Positions 12,150 to 23,754 of a DNA stretch of 64,000 bases are shown here, piece by piece. Within the stretch, counting starts at the first letter, position 1, and the number at the start of each line of letters is the position of its first letter. Both the position numbers and the translations under genes were made by a program. The DNA is from Ascidia mentula (Eukaryota > Chordata > Ascidiacea > Phlebobranchia > Ascidiidae). Location: contig OX387197.1 in assembly GCA_947561715.1 (NCBI GenBank), forward strand, positions 9,731,001 through 9,795,000. The letters are read 5' to 3'. The notes under the pieces were generated by a model that saw only the letters and a list, made by a program, of their open reading frames with translations, made no database searches and had not been told where the DNA came from.

Positions 12150-14555
12150 ATGGCTGGCACAGCAGCCACTCGGTTAGTGTACTTTGGAGCACAGCACAAA
12201 CCGAGGTGGTTTGTGGAACAATGTCCTGGTTTGCCCGACGTACAAGAGGGCGAAGTTATAGTGAGAGTTATTTTAACAACTCTCAGCGCTGATGATCTTA
12301 AAACGTTCACTGGTAGGTAATGATGGCACAGGAAATTACATATTTCCTACAACTTGGTAATAACTAATAAATTCCCAACTATATGACATGCTCGGACCGT
12401 GGCGGTAAGCGCTTACTACCATACTGTACTACACGTTCTAAACGCAACTGTGAGCACACGCCATTATCTTATAACACTGACAGACAAGTAATTTGAAGAC
12501 CTGCTTTATTTGCGTCTGGTGGTGTATTTACTGTCATGACAGCAGCTTAAAACTGACAGATATATAACCCTTTGTTGCGTTCAGTTAAACAACGCCACTT
12601 TCCTGTAGAAATGCGCAATGATGTTGTGCCAGCGGTGATTGGTTGCGAGGGAGTGTGCGAAGTTGTCCAGGACCGAAGATCAAACCTAGTCAGCTTCAAC
12701 CAACTCCATTCCAACACAAGCAACGGAGAAACCATTCCAGGCACCGAGCATTTCAATCGCGGGGAAGATATACCTTTGCCTATTGGAACACGGTGCTCTT
12801 TCAACATCTCCGTGCCTTGTGAAGAATGCCAAGAATGCAGGTTTCGAGTTAGATCAATGTTCTCTGTTGGCTTTTTAGTTGTTAACCCATAATCCAGTGG
12901 TTCCCAACTATCACGAATTGATGACGCACATTTCTCAAAAATCAAAATGTTATTACGACGCACACCAAAAATTCTGACCTTTTTTGAGACAGGCCTACGC
13001 TTTTTCTAGTGTTGACCTTTCTTTTGATAGCGCTTACGAAATACGGTAATTGGTTTTTTTAATTACTGAGCGAGCATGCAGTTTGATCTGGAAATAAAAT
13101 TCGTGTAGCTTCCAAGAAAGCTCCCCTAACATTGCTAAAACGACGCACCATTTAGGAATCTCCCCCGTAATCGATTGCTGCGTTGGTAATTTGCTGCAGT
13201 GACATTTCGTGGAAATAAAAATTGAGACTCAAATGTCACGTTATCGAAATACGTGTATCGAGAATTAAGCTACTAAATCCGATTTTCCTTACCTTATTGT
13301 AATGTTGCTTCTTTATACTTTTGACAGCGCTGTATCGAAATCATTAACAATTTCTCTAAATCTGGTCAAAACTATGGTATATTTTCAGGGCCGGGAACAC
13401 CCGTTGGTGTTGCAACAAAATAGAGTACGGCAGGTGTCCACTTTCTTCAGGCAAAGGTTTCAGCGGCACCTTCGCCACACACATAGTTCTGAGGAGAGGA
13501 ACGACGATTGTTCCAGTTCCTGTCTGTGTTTCCGACCGTTTGGCGTCCATTGCCAACGACACTGTAGCTCCGATGGTCCATGCTGTCGAACAGGCTCGGT
13601 ATATATATACTTATTCAGAATGGTATAAAAATAACAATTAGGCAGAAACATTTTGGAAATTCAGTTTTATACAGGGTTTCTTTGTTCAATGCGACAGCAC
13701 TTGTGACAGGATCCAACCTTTCTGCTGTATTCGCTTGCCTGTTGTTACGTCACAATGGGTGCGAGCGCGTTGTTTGTTGCGACACAAATCAGTCCAGACT
13801 CAAATTGATGGCTAAGTTTGGATTCGAAACTGCTTCCCCAGCGTACGTGGAAAACATGATGTGTTCGAAAAGTCGCCGAGGTAAAGGTGTTTACGTCACA
13901 TGCCTAAGGATGAAAACTTTACTTTGTCAAACAGAAGTCTGTTTAGGGTTCGTGAATATCATCGTTAATAATTCAAAGCTCATTTGTTTTTCAACCATGT
14001 CCGCTTGAAAGACAATAATGTTTTAACTAAAAATGTATTGCAAAAAAAGTTCACCGAACTTTGTGGTTACGCAGGTGCCGACTGCGTAATTGACACCGCC
14101 GGCAGTCAAAGCCTCATGGAAACAGGACTACGTGTCTTAAGATGTGGTGCCAGATACGTTTGTTGCAAATCAAGTGACAACATCTGTTTACAGATCAATA
14201 GCGCTGAGGTTAGTAATCTACATTTTTATTTGCGTTTCTTGGTGTTTGTACGCATGTAAATGTAATTAACAATGTCCCAATGGGTGGATAAACGTTAGCC
14301 TGCACAATCTTTTCAAAAAAAATCAAAAATGTGTTTGTGTTCACGCAGGTCATACGTAAGGGATTGTCGATAACCGGTGCGAGTGGATATGAACCTCACC
14401 ACTTAAAAGAAGCTCTGCGGTTCTTAGAAAATACACACGATCAATATCCATTCGATGAATTATTCAGTAGACGAACTTACAACCTCCACGAGTTCGAAGC
14501 CGCAATTCACGTGGCTGAGTTAAACGCCTTCCACCGGGTTTGCCTAACGCCGTGA
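12150..14555 (+). CDS. Zinc-type medium-chain dehydrogenase/reductase (MDR), divergent
   Basis: Six exons: 12150-12312, 12585-12840, 13389-13598, 13675-13880, 14012-14208 and 14349-14555. All phases fit, giving about 412 residues. The start is the ATG of MAGTAATRLVYFGAQ. An MDR catalytic-domain beginning is followed by the structural zinc loop, visible as CEECQECRAGNTRWC (C-x2-C-x2-C-x7-C). The Rossmann fold follows (VTGSNLSAVFACLL, with an acidic end VVCCDTNQ that favours NAD(H)), then GADCVIDTAG. Where classical enzymes have GHE, the catalytic zinc ligand and its neighbour, this protein reads GCEGV. The usual first Cys ligand position reads LSADDLK. The catalytic zinc site is therefore altered or lost. 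Intron 2 (12841-13388) contains a short hAT-like relic starting near 12895 (CAGTGGTTCCCAAC). The substrate is unknown. It could be a sorbitol/threonine dehydrogenase-like or zeta-crystallin-like enzyme. Confidence 0.85.
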
Positions 14556-16841
14556 TCAAAGTGGATCTTCCATACGTAGTGAAATTATGTTTTGCTCACA
14601 ATACACGCTGTGACCAGTTCAATCGTATCGCCACATAGTGATATATTGGTTACAGCATGTCGCCAGTTTTTCAGTTCATGTATATGTCATCACAGTGCGG
14701 TAAGGTTTCACGTGTATTGTCGTGACACTGGCTCTGAAATTCGCCAGTGAATCTATGTAGGTAATTGGATTGGCTTGAAATCTAATTTCCCAGTGACATT
14801 TGCTGATGCAATGACAGTAGCGAAATTTGAAGGCTGACGGTCGATCACGTTTGCACGGTTGTACGGCTCAGTTTAGTACGCAATATTTCTCTATTTTCAA
14901 CTTGAAATGTGTGCCACCGCAAATTAAGGAACAAATTAATATTTTGTACAAGCGAAGATTGTGTTTTTTCTCATACAAAATCCAATCTATTTAATTAAAT
15001 TTTCACAACCCTGTGCAATTCAATGTTATAGCTGATGGACTGGTCGAAAAAATGTTGATATTGCCTCGTTGTAGCAATCTTCGGAAGATTCTTTTCCGGA
15101 CCTAACGACATCAAGTTTAAACAAGCTTTTCTTTTCGCACTGTTTCAAAATGCAAACCCTCGTTTTGTATGAATAAAAAATTGGGACGCCAGCGGGTCAG
15201 CGTCACAGAAGTTTTTTACTTTGTGAGGTTGTTACGGAAGTGAACGAATCACATGCTTTTTAGAATATAAACAAATTTATGATACAAAATTGCACAATTA
15301 GTGTGACAGTCGAAGATGCATTGCAAAGGTTGTAGGATTGTAGGGAACTTTTGGGTGCAAATCTCAGCATTCCGTGACAATTTTAAGAGTGCTTTTAGAC
15401 CGTCTTGGCTTTTAACCAAATAAGAGCTGAAGATTTGGTCATGTTTTATGAAAAAAGGAAGGTGCTTATACCTAATTATTTATAATTGTATGTAAGACCC
15501 ATATCTATCTTTCACAATGCCGTGGAAATTATTTGCTGGATAGTTCCACTTCATAGAAGTATTCTCAGTTGCCACCGAGAGGGTGACTTTGCATCTTCTG
15601 GATCTAAATTTTCCAGCAAGTTTTTAATACATAAATGCGTTTTCGCTACAGTGCATAATGTACTTACAATTGATTTTTAGAGAAAATTAAGGTTACCAGT
15701 CAATTGGTACTACTGAAGTAAATAATTTAAAACAATGTTTTTATTTGCCTTATGAAACGCATGTGCTGTTTCATTATTTAGGCGATTCTTTTCATTTAAC
15801 TACAGTATTCAACTTTTGCATAACTCGGTCGTGTTTGCATTATTTAAACCTATATTGCCGAGAGCTTGTTTGCCTGTATTAGCTCAAGGTAGCATAATAC
15901 TACTTGTTTACACGACGTCAGAAAAAACTGACATACTAAATCACAAATTTCACATAAAAATATATATCTCCCTTATGTTGTTGTCAAACTTTTAAAAGCT
16001 CGCGTTAGTTTGGAGAAATAAAGGCCGTAATTTTTCATACAAGTGTGTTGCTAACTTGATCAGGGAGTTTGTTCACTGGTAAGTTATTGTCCGCGCAAAT
16101 TAACCCTCTGATTTCGGAGATTTCACCTTTTGTGGTGGACACTAACCTGAAAATAACGAAGGGCATAAAGTCAACAAACATAGGCCAGTACTGGTAAAAA
16201 ACTATTAGTCACATATAGCTACTATTAGTCACATATTTTTTAATGGCATGTTTGATAAGTTTGTGTTTGTACGTGCCTAAATGTAATTGGTTAAATGCAT
16301 AAATTTAGACACTGTCGACGATATTTGTAGAAAACCAATTAGAATTTGTGTATGTTAATGCTACGTATTTTAAATCTTGCCATTTGCGGCTGCGACGTTC
16401 AAAATCCGTTTTTACTCGTTAATTTAAGCGTAGATACGTAATTGGCGATTCTTACGAAATTAAACCAGTAGGTGGATGTAAATCATTTGTTAAGGATAAA
16501 TGAGAGTTTGATTTCTATGAATCGGCTGTGTAGTCTTTATGGCTGACAGAGACTCAGTAACGGATCAATGCAGAAAATGATAAATAATCCTAAGTCGTCT
16601 GTCTGTTTCAAGTTATAAGGATAAGTGAGAGGTGACTTGATCAGTAGTTTTATTGTTTATAATAAAACAAGTGAACGTAAACCCAAACCCGCAGAACTGA
16701 GTAAGTGAAAAATCCGGAAACGTGTTAGAGCACGATAAAGTGCGTCACATAAATAAAAGCTCTTCGTTGCTGTCTGGTTGTATGCAGAACCATGCGCATA
16801 TGCTACATATACTTTATCTTAAGTAAAGTTTGAGAGCAAAT
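14556..16841. other. Intergenic, dehydrogenase gene to P450 cluster
   Basis: About 2.3 kb, AT-rich, with no exon, RNA gene or transposon ends that I can support. The right end should hold the CYP-A promoter. An AATAAAAG string near 16752, about 90 bp before the start codon, could be a TATA-like element, though this is weak. Confidence 0.45.
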
Positions 16842-19373
16842 ATGGATTGTATGTTAACTTTAATTCAAGAATGGTTCACAATACCAGCAGTTGCAGCAGT
16901 TGTTTTGTTCATTGCTTCTGTAAACTACTTGTACAGGAGACCAAGAAACTTTCCCCCAGGACCGACAGGTTTACCGTTTGTCGGCATTTTGCCTTTTCTT
17001 GAGCAGAGCCCAGAGGAAAATTTCTTGAAATGGAGCAAAAAATGGGGACCGATAATATCTGTGAGCATGGCAATGGAAGACACAGTTGTGTTAAACGACT
17101 ATGAAAGTATTACACAGGCAAGTAATCAAAAGTCCCATTTTACACTGATAACTCTTTGAATCTATTATTACAGGCCTTAGTGAAAGAGAAGGAATTGGTT
17201 TCTGGTCGTCCGCCTTTGGATATGTTTAAGACATTTTCTGACGAAACGAACGGGTTGATTTTCGTCGACTATACGCCTGCATACAAAGCTCACAGGAAAT
17301 TTTGTCTGGCAAATTTTCGCCAGTAAGTACGTGACAATGGTGTGCTCTCAAACCTCAAATTTGTGGGGATTGTCGAAGTGTCCGGAATCTATCTTATGTT
17401 ATTTTTCAACTCATTCGTTTTGTGGTTGTTCGAGATGAGTTGTTTCAAACCCAAGACTTTAACTCGCTTAAACCCATAAAATACTTGGATTAAACCAAAT
17501 TTTTGTGTTGGCTATACGCTATTTAAAATTTGCCCTTGGTGCTTCGGTTTTGTCATAAGTTATGAAGAAAATATATTATGTAGGTTTGGAATTGGCAAGA
17601 AGAGCATGGAGACTTGCGTGATTGAGGAAATAAGTTATCTTAATCAATCCATTAAAAACCAGGAAGGAAGGCCTTTTCATATTGCAGTGAGTTAAATATA
17701 TTATAATATATAAGAAATATTTATTTACGTTGTTGAGACAAGCTTACGTGACAGGCCACCTTGCGGAATGCAGTGTCAAATAACATATGCAGTGTCGTTT
17801 TCGGGCAGCGTTTCGATTATTCGGATCCGATATTTGCGAGGTTGATGCATCTTCTACTAAATAGGTACCATATATAACTTTCGCGATCTGAAAATCAGTT
17901 ACACTGCTTTTTACATCATATTTGTCCAGTGTCAATGACCCCGACGTAGCAAGAAAACTCGCTTACGCAAGATTTGCAAACTGGTTGCGTTATATTCCAC
18001 CATTTTCTACTGCTGTTTGGCAATTACGGAAGGAAAATTCTGAGATGTGCGGTGCGTTTTTCTGTTGTTTCTTTCTGGAAATCAGATTAACATTTTTCAA
18101 ACACTGTGTAGATATAATGCGCGGCATTATTAATGAACACAAGAAGACTTTATTGAAGGAAAACCCAAGAGACATTGTTGATGAATACTTAATATCGATG
18201 AAGGGAGACGGTGCAGAATATTTTTCGGTAATGTATGTTATTTCAGAGCAGTGGGTTCCAGCCTGGGGTTCGCGGACACCAAAGGCGTCCGTGGGATGGT
18301 TCCAACCTGTGAAGCAAATACCTTCGTGTTTGTTGTACCTAAACTTTCGTGTCTGTTATTGTACACCCATAGCAATTTTGTAATGCAAAGTAATGTAAAA
18401 CTTAGTTCTTAACAAGGCGTACTGATAAGTTATCGTTCCGCAGATTTTATGAAAGGGGTTCATGATTACAAAAAAGGAACCGATGGTTTTGGGGTTAGAT
18501 TTCATTGTTGATTGCTGTTGTTCAGGATAATGGCCTGGTTGAGTTTTGCCGTGACTTGTTTATGGGCGGAACTGAAACGACCACGAGTACAATTCGGTGG
18601 GCAATAATATTTATGCTTCATAATCCTGAAACACAGAAGAAATTACGAAAGGAAATTGTCAATGTGCTTGGTAATTTTGGTGCAACTAATCAATGTCATA
18701 CATTGCGATAACTAAAAATAGAGTCAACAATTAACATTACGCCGTTATCATTTTCCATTTAAACCTGTATTGATACGTTGAAGGTTATCGGAAAAGTATT
18801 CAAATGCTTGAGAATTTAAACATAAACGATCATTGATGTTTAGGTCATGATGGAATCGCATCCATGTCGGACAAAACAAACATGTCTTACACCAATGCAT
18901 TTATTGACGAATTACAGCGGATGCGCCCATTGCTGCCTCTCGGCGTTGTGCACAAAACCAATGGAAAAGTGAAACTTGGAGGATATGATATACAGAAAGA
19001 TACCACGGTACAAATAATCCAATTAACTAAGATTTTTTTAATTTTCCATACTCTATAATAGGTATTGGCAAATCTCTGGGGTGTTCAAAACGACTCTGAT
19101 CTTTGGAAAAATCCCGAAAAGTTTCATCCAGAGCGACATTTGGACGAAAACGGAAACTTTGTGAAATCAAAATATATGATTTCTTTTGGACTTGGTGGAC
19201 GGCGATGTGTTGGGGAGACACTGGCAAAAGTCGAAGTGTTTCTATTTCTAGTTTCCATGGTACAAAAATTCCACTTTCGAGCGCCTCCAGACGGCCTTCC
19301 CAGTCTATATGACAGAAGCAACGTTGGGGTTATAATTCCAGCACCGTTTAAAGTAATTGCTGACGAGTTGTAA
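16842..19373 (+). CDS. Cytochrome P450, CYP2-like (CYP-A)
   Basis: This is an ER-anchored haem monooxygenase fed by NADPH-P450 reductase. Nine exons: 16842-17117, 17174-17322, 17584-17686, 17755-17864, 17930-18051, 18112-18227, 18526-18670, 18844-19007 and 19062-19373, giving 498 residues. A hydrophobic N-terminal anchor is followed by the proline hinge [12 protein letters not shown]. The I-helix is GGTETT (about 306-311), the K-helix ELQR (about 363-366), then PER (about 418-420). The haem motif is [10 protein letters not shown] with the Cys ligand at about 444. The C-helix reads YKAHR where most P450s have WxxxR. It is the only plus-strand P450 here and converges on CYP-B. Intron 1 has a GC donor (CAG|GCAAGT) needed to keep the frame. 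A possible polyadenylation signal AATAAA lies at 19590-19595. The substrate is unknown. Confidence 0.92.
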
Positions 19374-20837
19374 CGTCTTTGCATTAGAAGTTAAATAGCA
19401 ATTTCGTGGTCTGTTCAAAAACTTCGGTTCTGTGATGCATTTTGTATAGCCAACACAGGAAAATTATGCCACTACCTATACTGTGTTCCAACGATACTGG
19501 TATTAGCCATCGATAATTAAGGACACTGACAGATCTTTTTTGGAATACATGTTGCTTGTCTTGTGCCACGTAAAACGGCACTTGGTAAGAATAAAATTGT
19601 ACATACATGGATTGGATGTCTGAGATAGTTTACCAACAGAAGGAAATTAGGAGAGATGGGTTTGGCAGCGTTATTTTCAAAAAATCTGTCAGCTCTACAA
19701 ACCTGCAAAGCAAGTCAAACTTGGTTGATTAAATATTTTTGAAAATACTTTGGTGCAAAGTTTTTGTTGCTGAGAGCGTATCAGGCAGCGGATGATACCA
19801 AGAATCTACGTCCAATCGTGTTGGTCTTTTTATTACTATGCGACAACGAATTAAAGTCCGATGTGTAAAAAAAATAGGTGTTAGGTAAAGGATGTCAATA
19901 CTCAAAAACTGACAATACACGCTATCTCTTAACAATTACAAACTGTGTATATCGAGGTGTTTTGTTTTGAAAAATCCAATTAGCTTTGTATTTGGCCGTC
20001 AAAAACAACTATTTGTTAATATGTTCCACTTTTGAAATCAGCAATCCACAAGGTTTTAGTAACAAACATTTCAACAATGTAATAGGCTTTTTACAAGTGT
20101 TTTAACATAGTCTCGTTCCTATCAACTTATTGCAGCATTAAGTTTAAATCAGCTGATATACTGCCTACTTCAATTAAGGTAATTTATCAAGGATTACTCT
20201 TGTTAAAATGTCTGAAGAGGTAAGAGTTAGAGATATGAAAATGAATTTAAAAAGTATTCTAAAAAAAATAATTTTCTAATTTTAGGGCTGTGGAAAGAGA
20301 GAAAAGTATTGAAGCAAGGAAGCAAAATGCCGAAAATTGTAGACAAATATTTAACCGTAGCTATGTGCTTGTGCAAGTTTATTTGTTCCGTTTATTGTGT
20401 TTAGTATAGTTTATAAATGCATTTAGAAAATTCTAGGAACAGTAGTTTTGCCAAAATAGTTCTCAACAAGTTTATCCACATTTTGATCATGCTTACCTGG
20501 TCGTCTACAGCTTGTGTACAAGAGTATAAAGCTGGTTTGTGTGTTCTATTTGCATGGTGGTGTTATCATGTAACCAGGGATATTACGCATGTTAGAAATT
20601 CTACACTATCATGATTTAAATGCAGCAGACCAACGGTGAAACGTAAAAAGTTAATAATTTTATTCCGAGCATACCGGAAACAATCGTTGTTTTAAAAAAC
20701 GGAAACCAGAATTGATCTTCCACCGAATCTTTATTTAGTTTAATGTGCATCGTAATCAGAAAATGGAGTAATTAATTACAACTAAATGTATATCATGCAT
20801 TTTGCTATGAGGATGGAATGACGTCGATAAAATGCAA
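19374..20837. other. Intergenic between convergent CYP-A and CYP-B
   Basis: This should hold the two facing 3' UTRs. From about 20557 onward the sequence is a diverged copy of the stretch from about 26820, marking one edge of the B/C segmental duplication. No other gene is seen. Confidence 0.55.
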
Positions 20838-23039
20838 CTACAATTCTTCAGCTATAATTTTAAACGGTACTGGTATTGTTACACCAATGCCGCTTTCATT
20901 AATCAGGCTCGGAAGACCATCTGGAGCAGGAAGAAAATTAAATTTCTGCACCATAGAAACCACAAACAGAAAAAGCTCGGTTTTGGCCAATTGTTCTCCA
21001 AGACATCGACGTCCACCAAGTGAGAATGGAATCACATACTTTGAACTCACAAAATTTCCATTCTCGTCCAAATGGCGTTCTGGCCGAAACTGGTCTGGAT
21101 TATCCCAAAGATTTGTGTTGTTATGAACTGCCCACAGGTTTGGGAGGACCTTGAATTGTCGTAAAAGGTTTAATGTCGTTGTTCCACTAGACACACATTT
21201 AAATTCGTACCGTGGTATTTTTAGGAACATCATATCCACCAAGTTTTACATGTCCTGTGGTTTTGTGCATTAGACTCAAAGGAAGTAGTGTTCGATATCG
21301 ATTCAATTCTTCAATAAACGCCATGGTGTAAGGCATTTTTGCTCTGTGCGACATGGCGGCAGTTCCACTATTTCCTGCAAATATACGTTAAGCATAAGCC
21401 GTGGTAATTGAGCTCAATGAACTGAAAACACAGCGACCATCTACGCTGGGGCTATTCCTAATTGAAAACACCGCAGTTGTCAAGTAAGTGGTAATTGGTG
21501 ATGATATTAAATTTACTTCATACATCTTAAAACATTGGTGATAAATTACTGATTACAATGGTTATAATGAAAGGAACAGCAAAATATATATTGCATGTTT
21601 ACCCAACACATCAACAATTTCCTTTCGTAATTTCTTCTGTGCTTCAGGATTATGGACCATTACTATCAACGCCCACCGAAGAGTACTGGTCGTTGTTTCC
21701 GTTCCACCAAGAAACATATCATAACAAAAGAAAACAAGCTTCCTTTCCTGCAAACGACTGACGTTAATTCTGGTGCACTGAGTAAAATTTTGTAAGGTGA
21801 TCAAAATAAAAAGATTACCATGAAATATCCCGTAGTATCCTCATCCATAGAAATCAGAAATTTATCAATTACGTCTCTGGGATTATTTTTATCCAAGCTA
21901 GCTTTATGGTCGTCAATCATATCTCTAAACATTCCTAAAAAATATTTCAAGGTTAACATTCTATGGATACTGCGAGGACTAAAATAAAATGCACGTACCG
22001 CGCAATTCCAACGTGTCGTTTACGAATTGTTTCAAATTCGTAGAAAAGGGGGGGATATGTCGCAACCAACTCGCAAATCTGATGAGGGTGAGGCTTTTAC
22101 TGATGTTGACATCATTAATGCTAAAAAAATAAAAATGCAAAACCATCCGTTTTATTTTTGTCAGTTTACATCGCACATCATCAAGCTAAAATATTACCTA
22201 CAAGCTTTATTTTACCTTCTGTTGAGTAGAAGTATCATTCTTGCAAATATTGGGTCTGAGTATTCGAACCGTCTGCCAAAGGCTACACTGCACAAATTGT
22301 TCGAAACCGCTTTGTACATGATAGCCTTCAAAAAACGTTTAAAAGTATTAAACAAACGTTTGATGTAATCAGGCACAATAAGACGAAGTCATATTTGAAT
22401 CTACCGCTATATCAAATGGTTTTTCATGTTGGTTTTGAATAAATTGGTTCAAATAGCGAACTTCCTCAATCACGCGTTCCTCCACGCTTTTCTTGCCCAC
22501 TCCAAACCTAATATATAATGAAATTGCGCACATTTATATTATTTCAAGATGGTTCATACATACTCGCGAAGAGTAGAAAGGCCAAACTTTCTAGAAACTT
22601 TGTAGGCAGGCGAATAATCAGCATAGCCCACACCGTCGCTTATAAATTCGAAAAAACTGTTTGTCGGGCGGCCTGAAACCAGTTCTTTCTTTTGTACCAG
22701 CGCCTGAAACAAGCACATTATGGGCGATTTTGTTGACAAATGCTATGTTCATTACCGTACCTCTGTAATACTTTCATAGTCATTTAAAATCACAAAATCT
22801 TCCAATGCCATTCGTACTGACATAACTGGACCATAGGTTTTGCTCCAATTAAAAAACTTTGCTTCCGGGTCATTTCCAAGTGAAGGCAGAACTCCAACCA
22901 CAGGAAAGCCTTTCGGTCCTGGAGGGAAGTTTTTTGGTCTCACAACTCTCATGCAGTAAACGGAAACAAAAGTCAATATAATTCCAATCAAAACTTGTGG
23001 TGTGAGCCACACCTCTGTTAGTGACACTAAAGTTTCCAT
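20838..23039 (-). CDS. Cytochrome P450, CYP2-like (CYP-B)
   Basis: Nine exons on the minus strand: 23039-22761, 22703-22564, 22507-22405, 22325-22216, 22099-21999, 21934-21819, 21747-21603, 21374-21211 and 21149-20838. Phases fit and give 489 residues. The start chosen is the ATG of METLVSLTEVWL; upstream in-frame codons have no ATG. Landmarks are an N-terminal anchor, NFPPGPKGFPVVG, I-helix [13 protein letters not shown]-helix ELNRYR, PER, and haem motif FSLGGRRCLG (Cys at about 435). As in CYP-A, the C-helix Trp is replaced (YKVSR). It is very similar to CYP-C, with shared intron sequence, so the pair is a recent duplication. The small insertion with the ribozyme lies about 360 bp upstream of its start codon. 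Confidence 0.92.
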
Positions 23040-23403
23040 TGCGTAAACAACCACCACCTTCGAACTTTTTAACCTCTCTCACAGCAGTTGCCGTGTTCTG
23101 CAAGATGGCATCAGCTGTAACAGCACGCTTCGCATCCGCAATTGTTATTAGTGCACGGGCATTTCCGTTCTGTTCACTGCATGTAGCTCGAGGCAACCAT
23201 AAGCTACCAGTGGCTGTGCAAGCTCGGCTGACTAACAGACCGTTACAGTCTGTGAAAAAACGGACAATATATCAAAAACAAGACATTTCACCATTGCTAC
23301 AATTTCGGAAACGAAAAACAAGTGCTTAATTTTCATTACGAATTCTGGCCGAAGGATATTGGTATTTACATGTTTATCAGTTTCTTCCAATGAAGAAAAT
23401 AAC

Positions 23404-23520
23404 TAATGTGGAGCCAATAATATGAATTGTGTATAAGCTGCAGACAGATGGCCACTGTTTCGACCTAAAAGGTCTCATCAGTGCAGCTGGTGTGACTATC
23501 AGACGACATTGCTGACCAAA
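23404..23520 (-). mobile_element. 117-bp insertion carrying a hammerhead ribozyme, with 12-bp target duplication
   Basis: The insertion is bounded by identical 12-bp direct repeats GAAGAAAATAAC at 23392-23403 and 23521-23532. The matching upstream region of CYP-C (about 29649-29660, GAAGAAAATATC) has only one copy and no insertion, so it is the empty site. On the minus strand the insert contains a full hammerhead fold. Its right-hand part (minus-strand 5' end) also matches sequence beside a broken copy within the nearby Penelope-like element (about 25286-25383). It looks like a short non-autonomous Penelope-associated repeat, similar in concept to a retrozyme. It codes for nothing. Confidence 0.8.
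23436..23488 (-). ncRNA. Hammerhead ribozyme (type I layout), complete core
   Basis: Read 5' to 3' on the minus strand: stem I AGCTGCA, core CTGATGA, stem II GACCT-TTT-AGGTC, core GAA, stem III ACAG-TGGCCAT-CTGT, then C (cleavage site, GTC context), and the closing stem I strand TGCAGCT. Every strictly conserved core base is present and all three stems pair without mismatch. Hammerhead ribozymes in Penelope-like retroelements are known. Self-cleavage of this copy is inferred from sequence. Confidence 0.85.
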
Positions 23521-23754
23521 GAAGAAAATAACGTTGAAGCTTGAATAAAAATGCATTTTCGAATGTTTTAATTGTTTTTAATTATTGCTGCCTCTCGGCG
23601 TTGTGCACAAAATCAATGGAAAAGTGAAGCTTTTTGTGTTTGATCACTACAGCACCAATTTACACAGTTTTATTAATAATCATCAGTATTTATTGATAAA
23701 AAGTGATAACTAGGACTGGCCTAGATTTATACTTAATCATCCAAGCAAAATGTT

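Noticed and set aside
12895-13160. Possible complete hAT MITE in the dehydrogenase intron
   Set aside because: Only a left-end-like string (CAGTGGTTCCCAAC) is clear. No matching right end or 8-bp duplication was found, so it is mentioned only as a relic.
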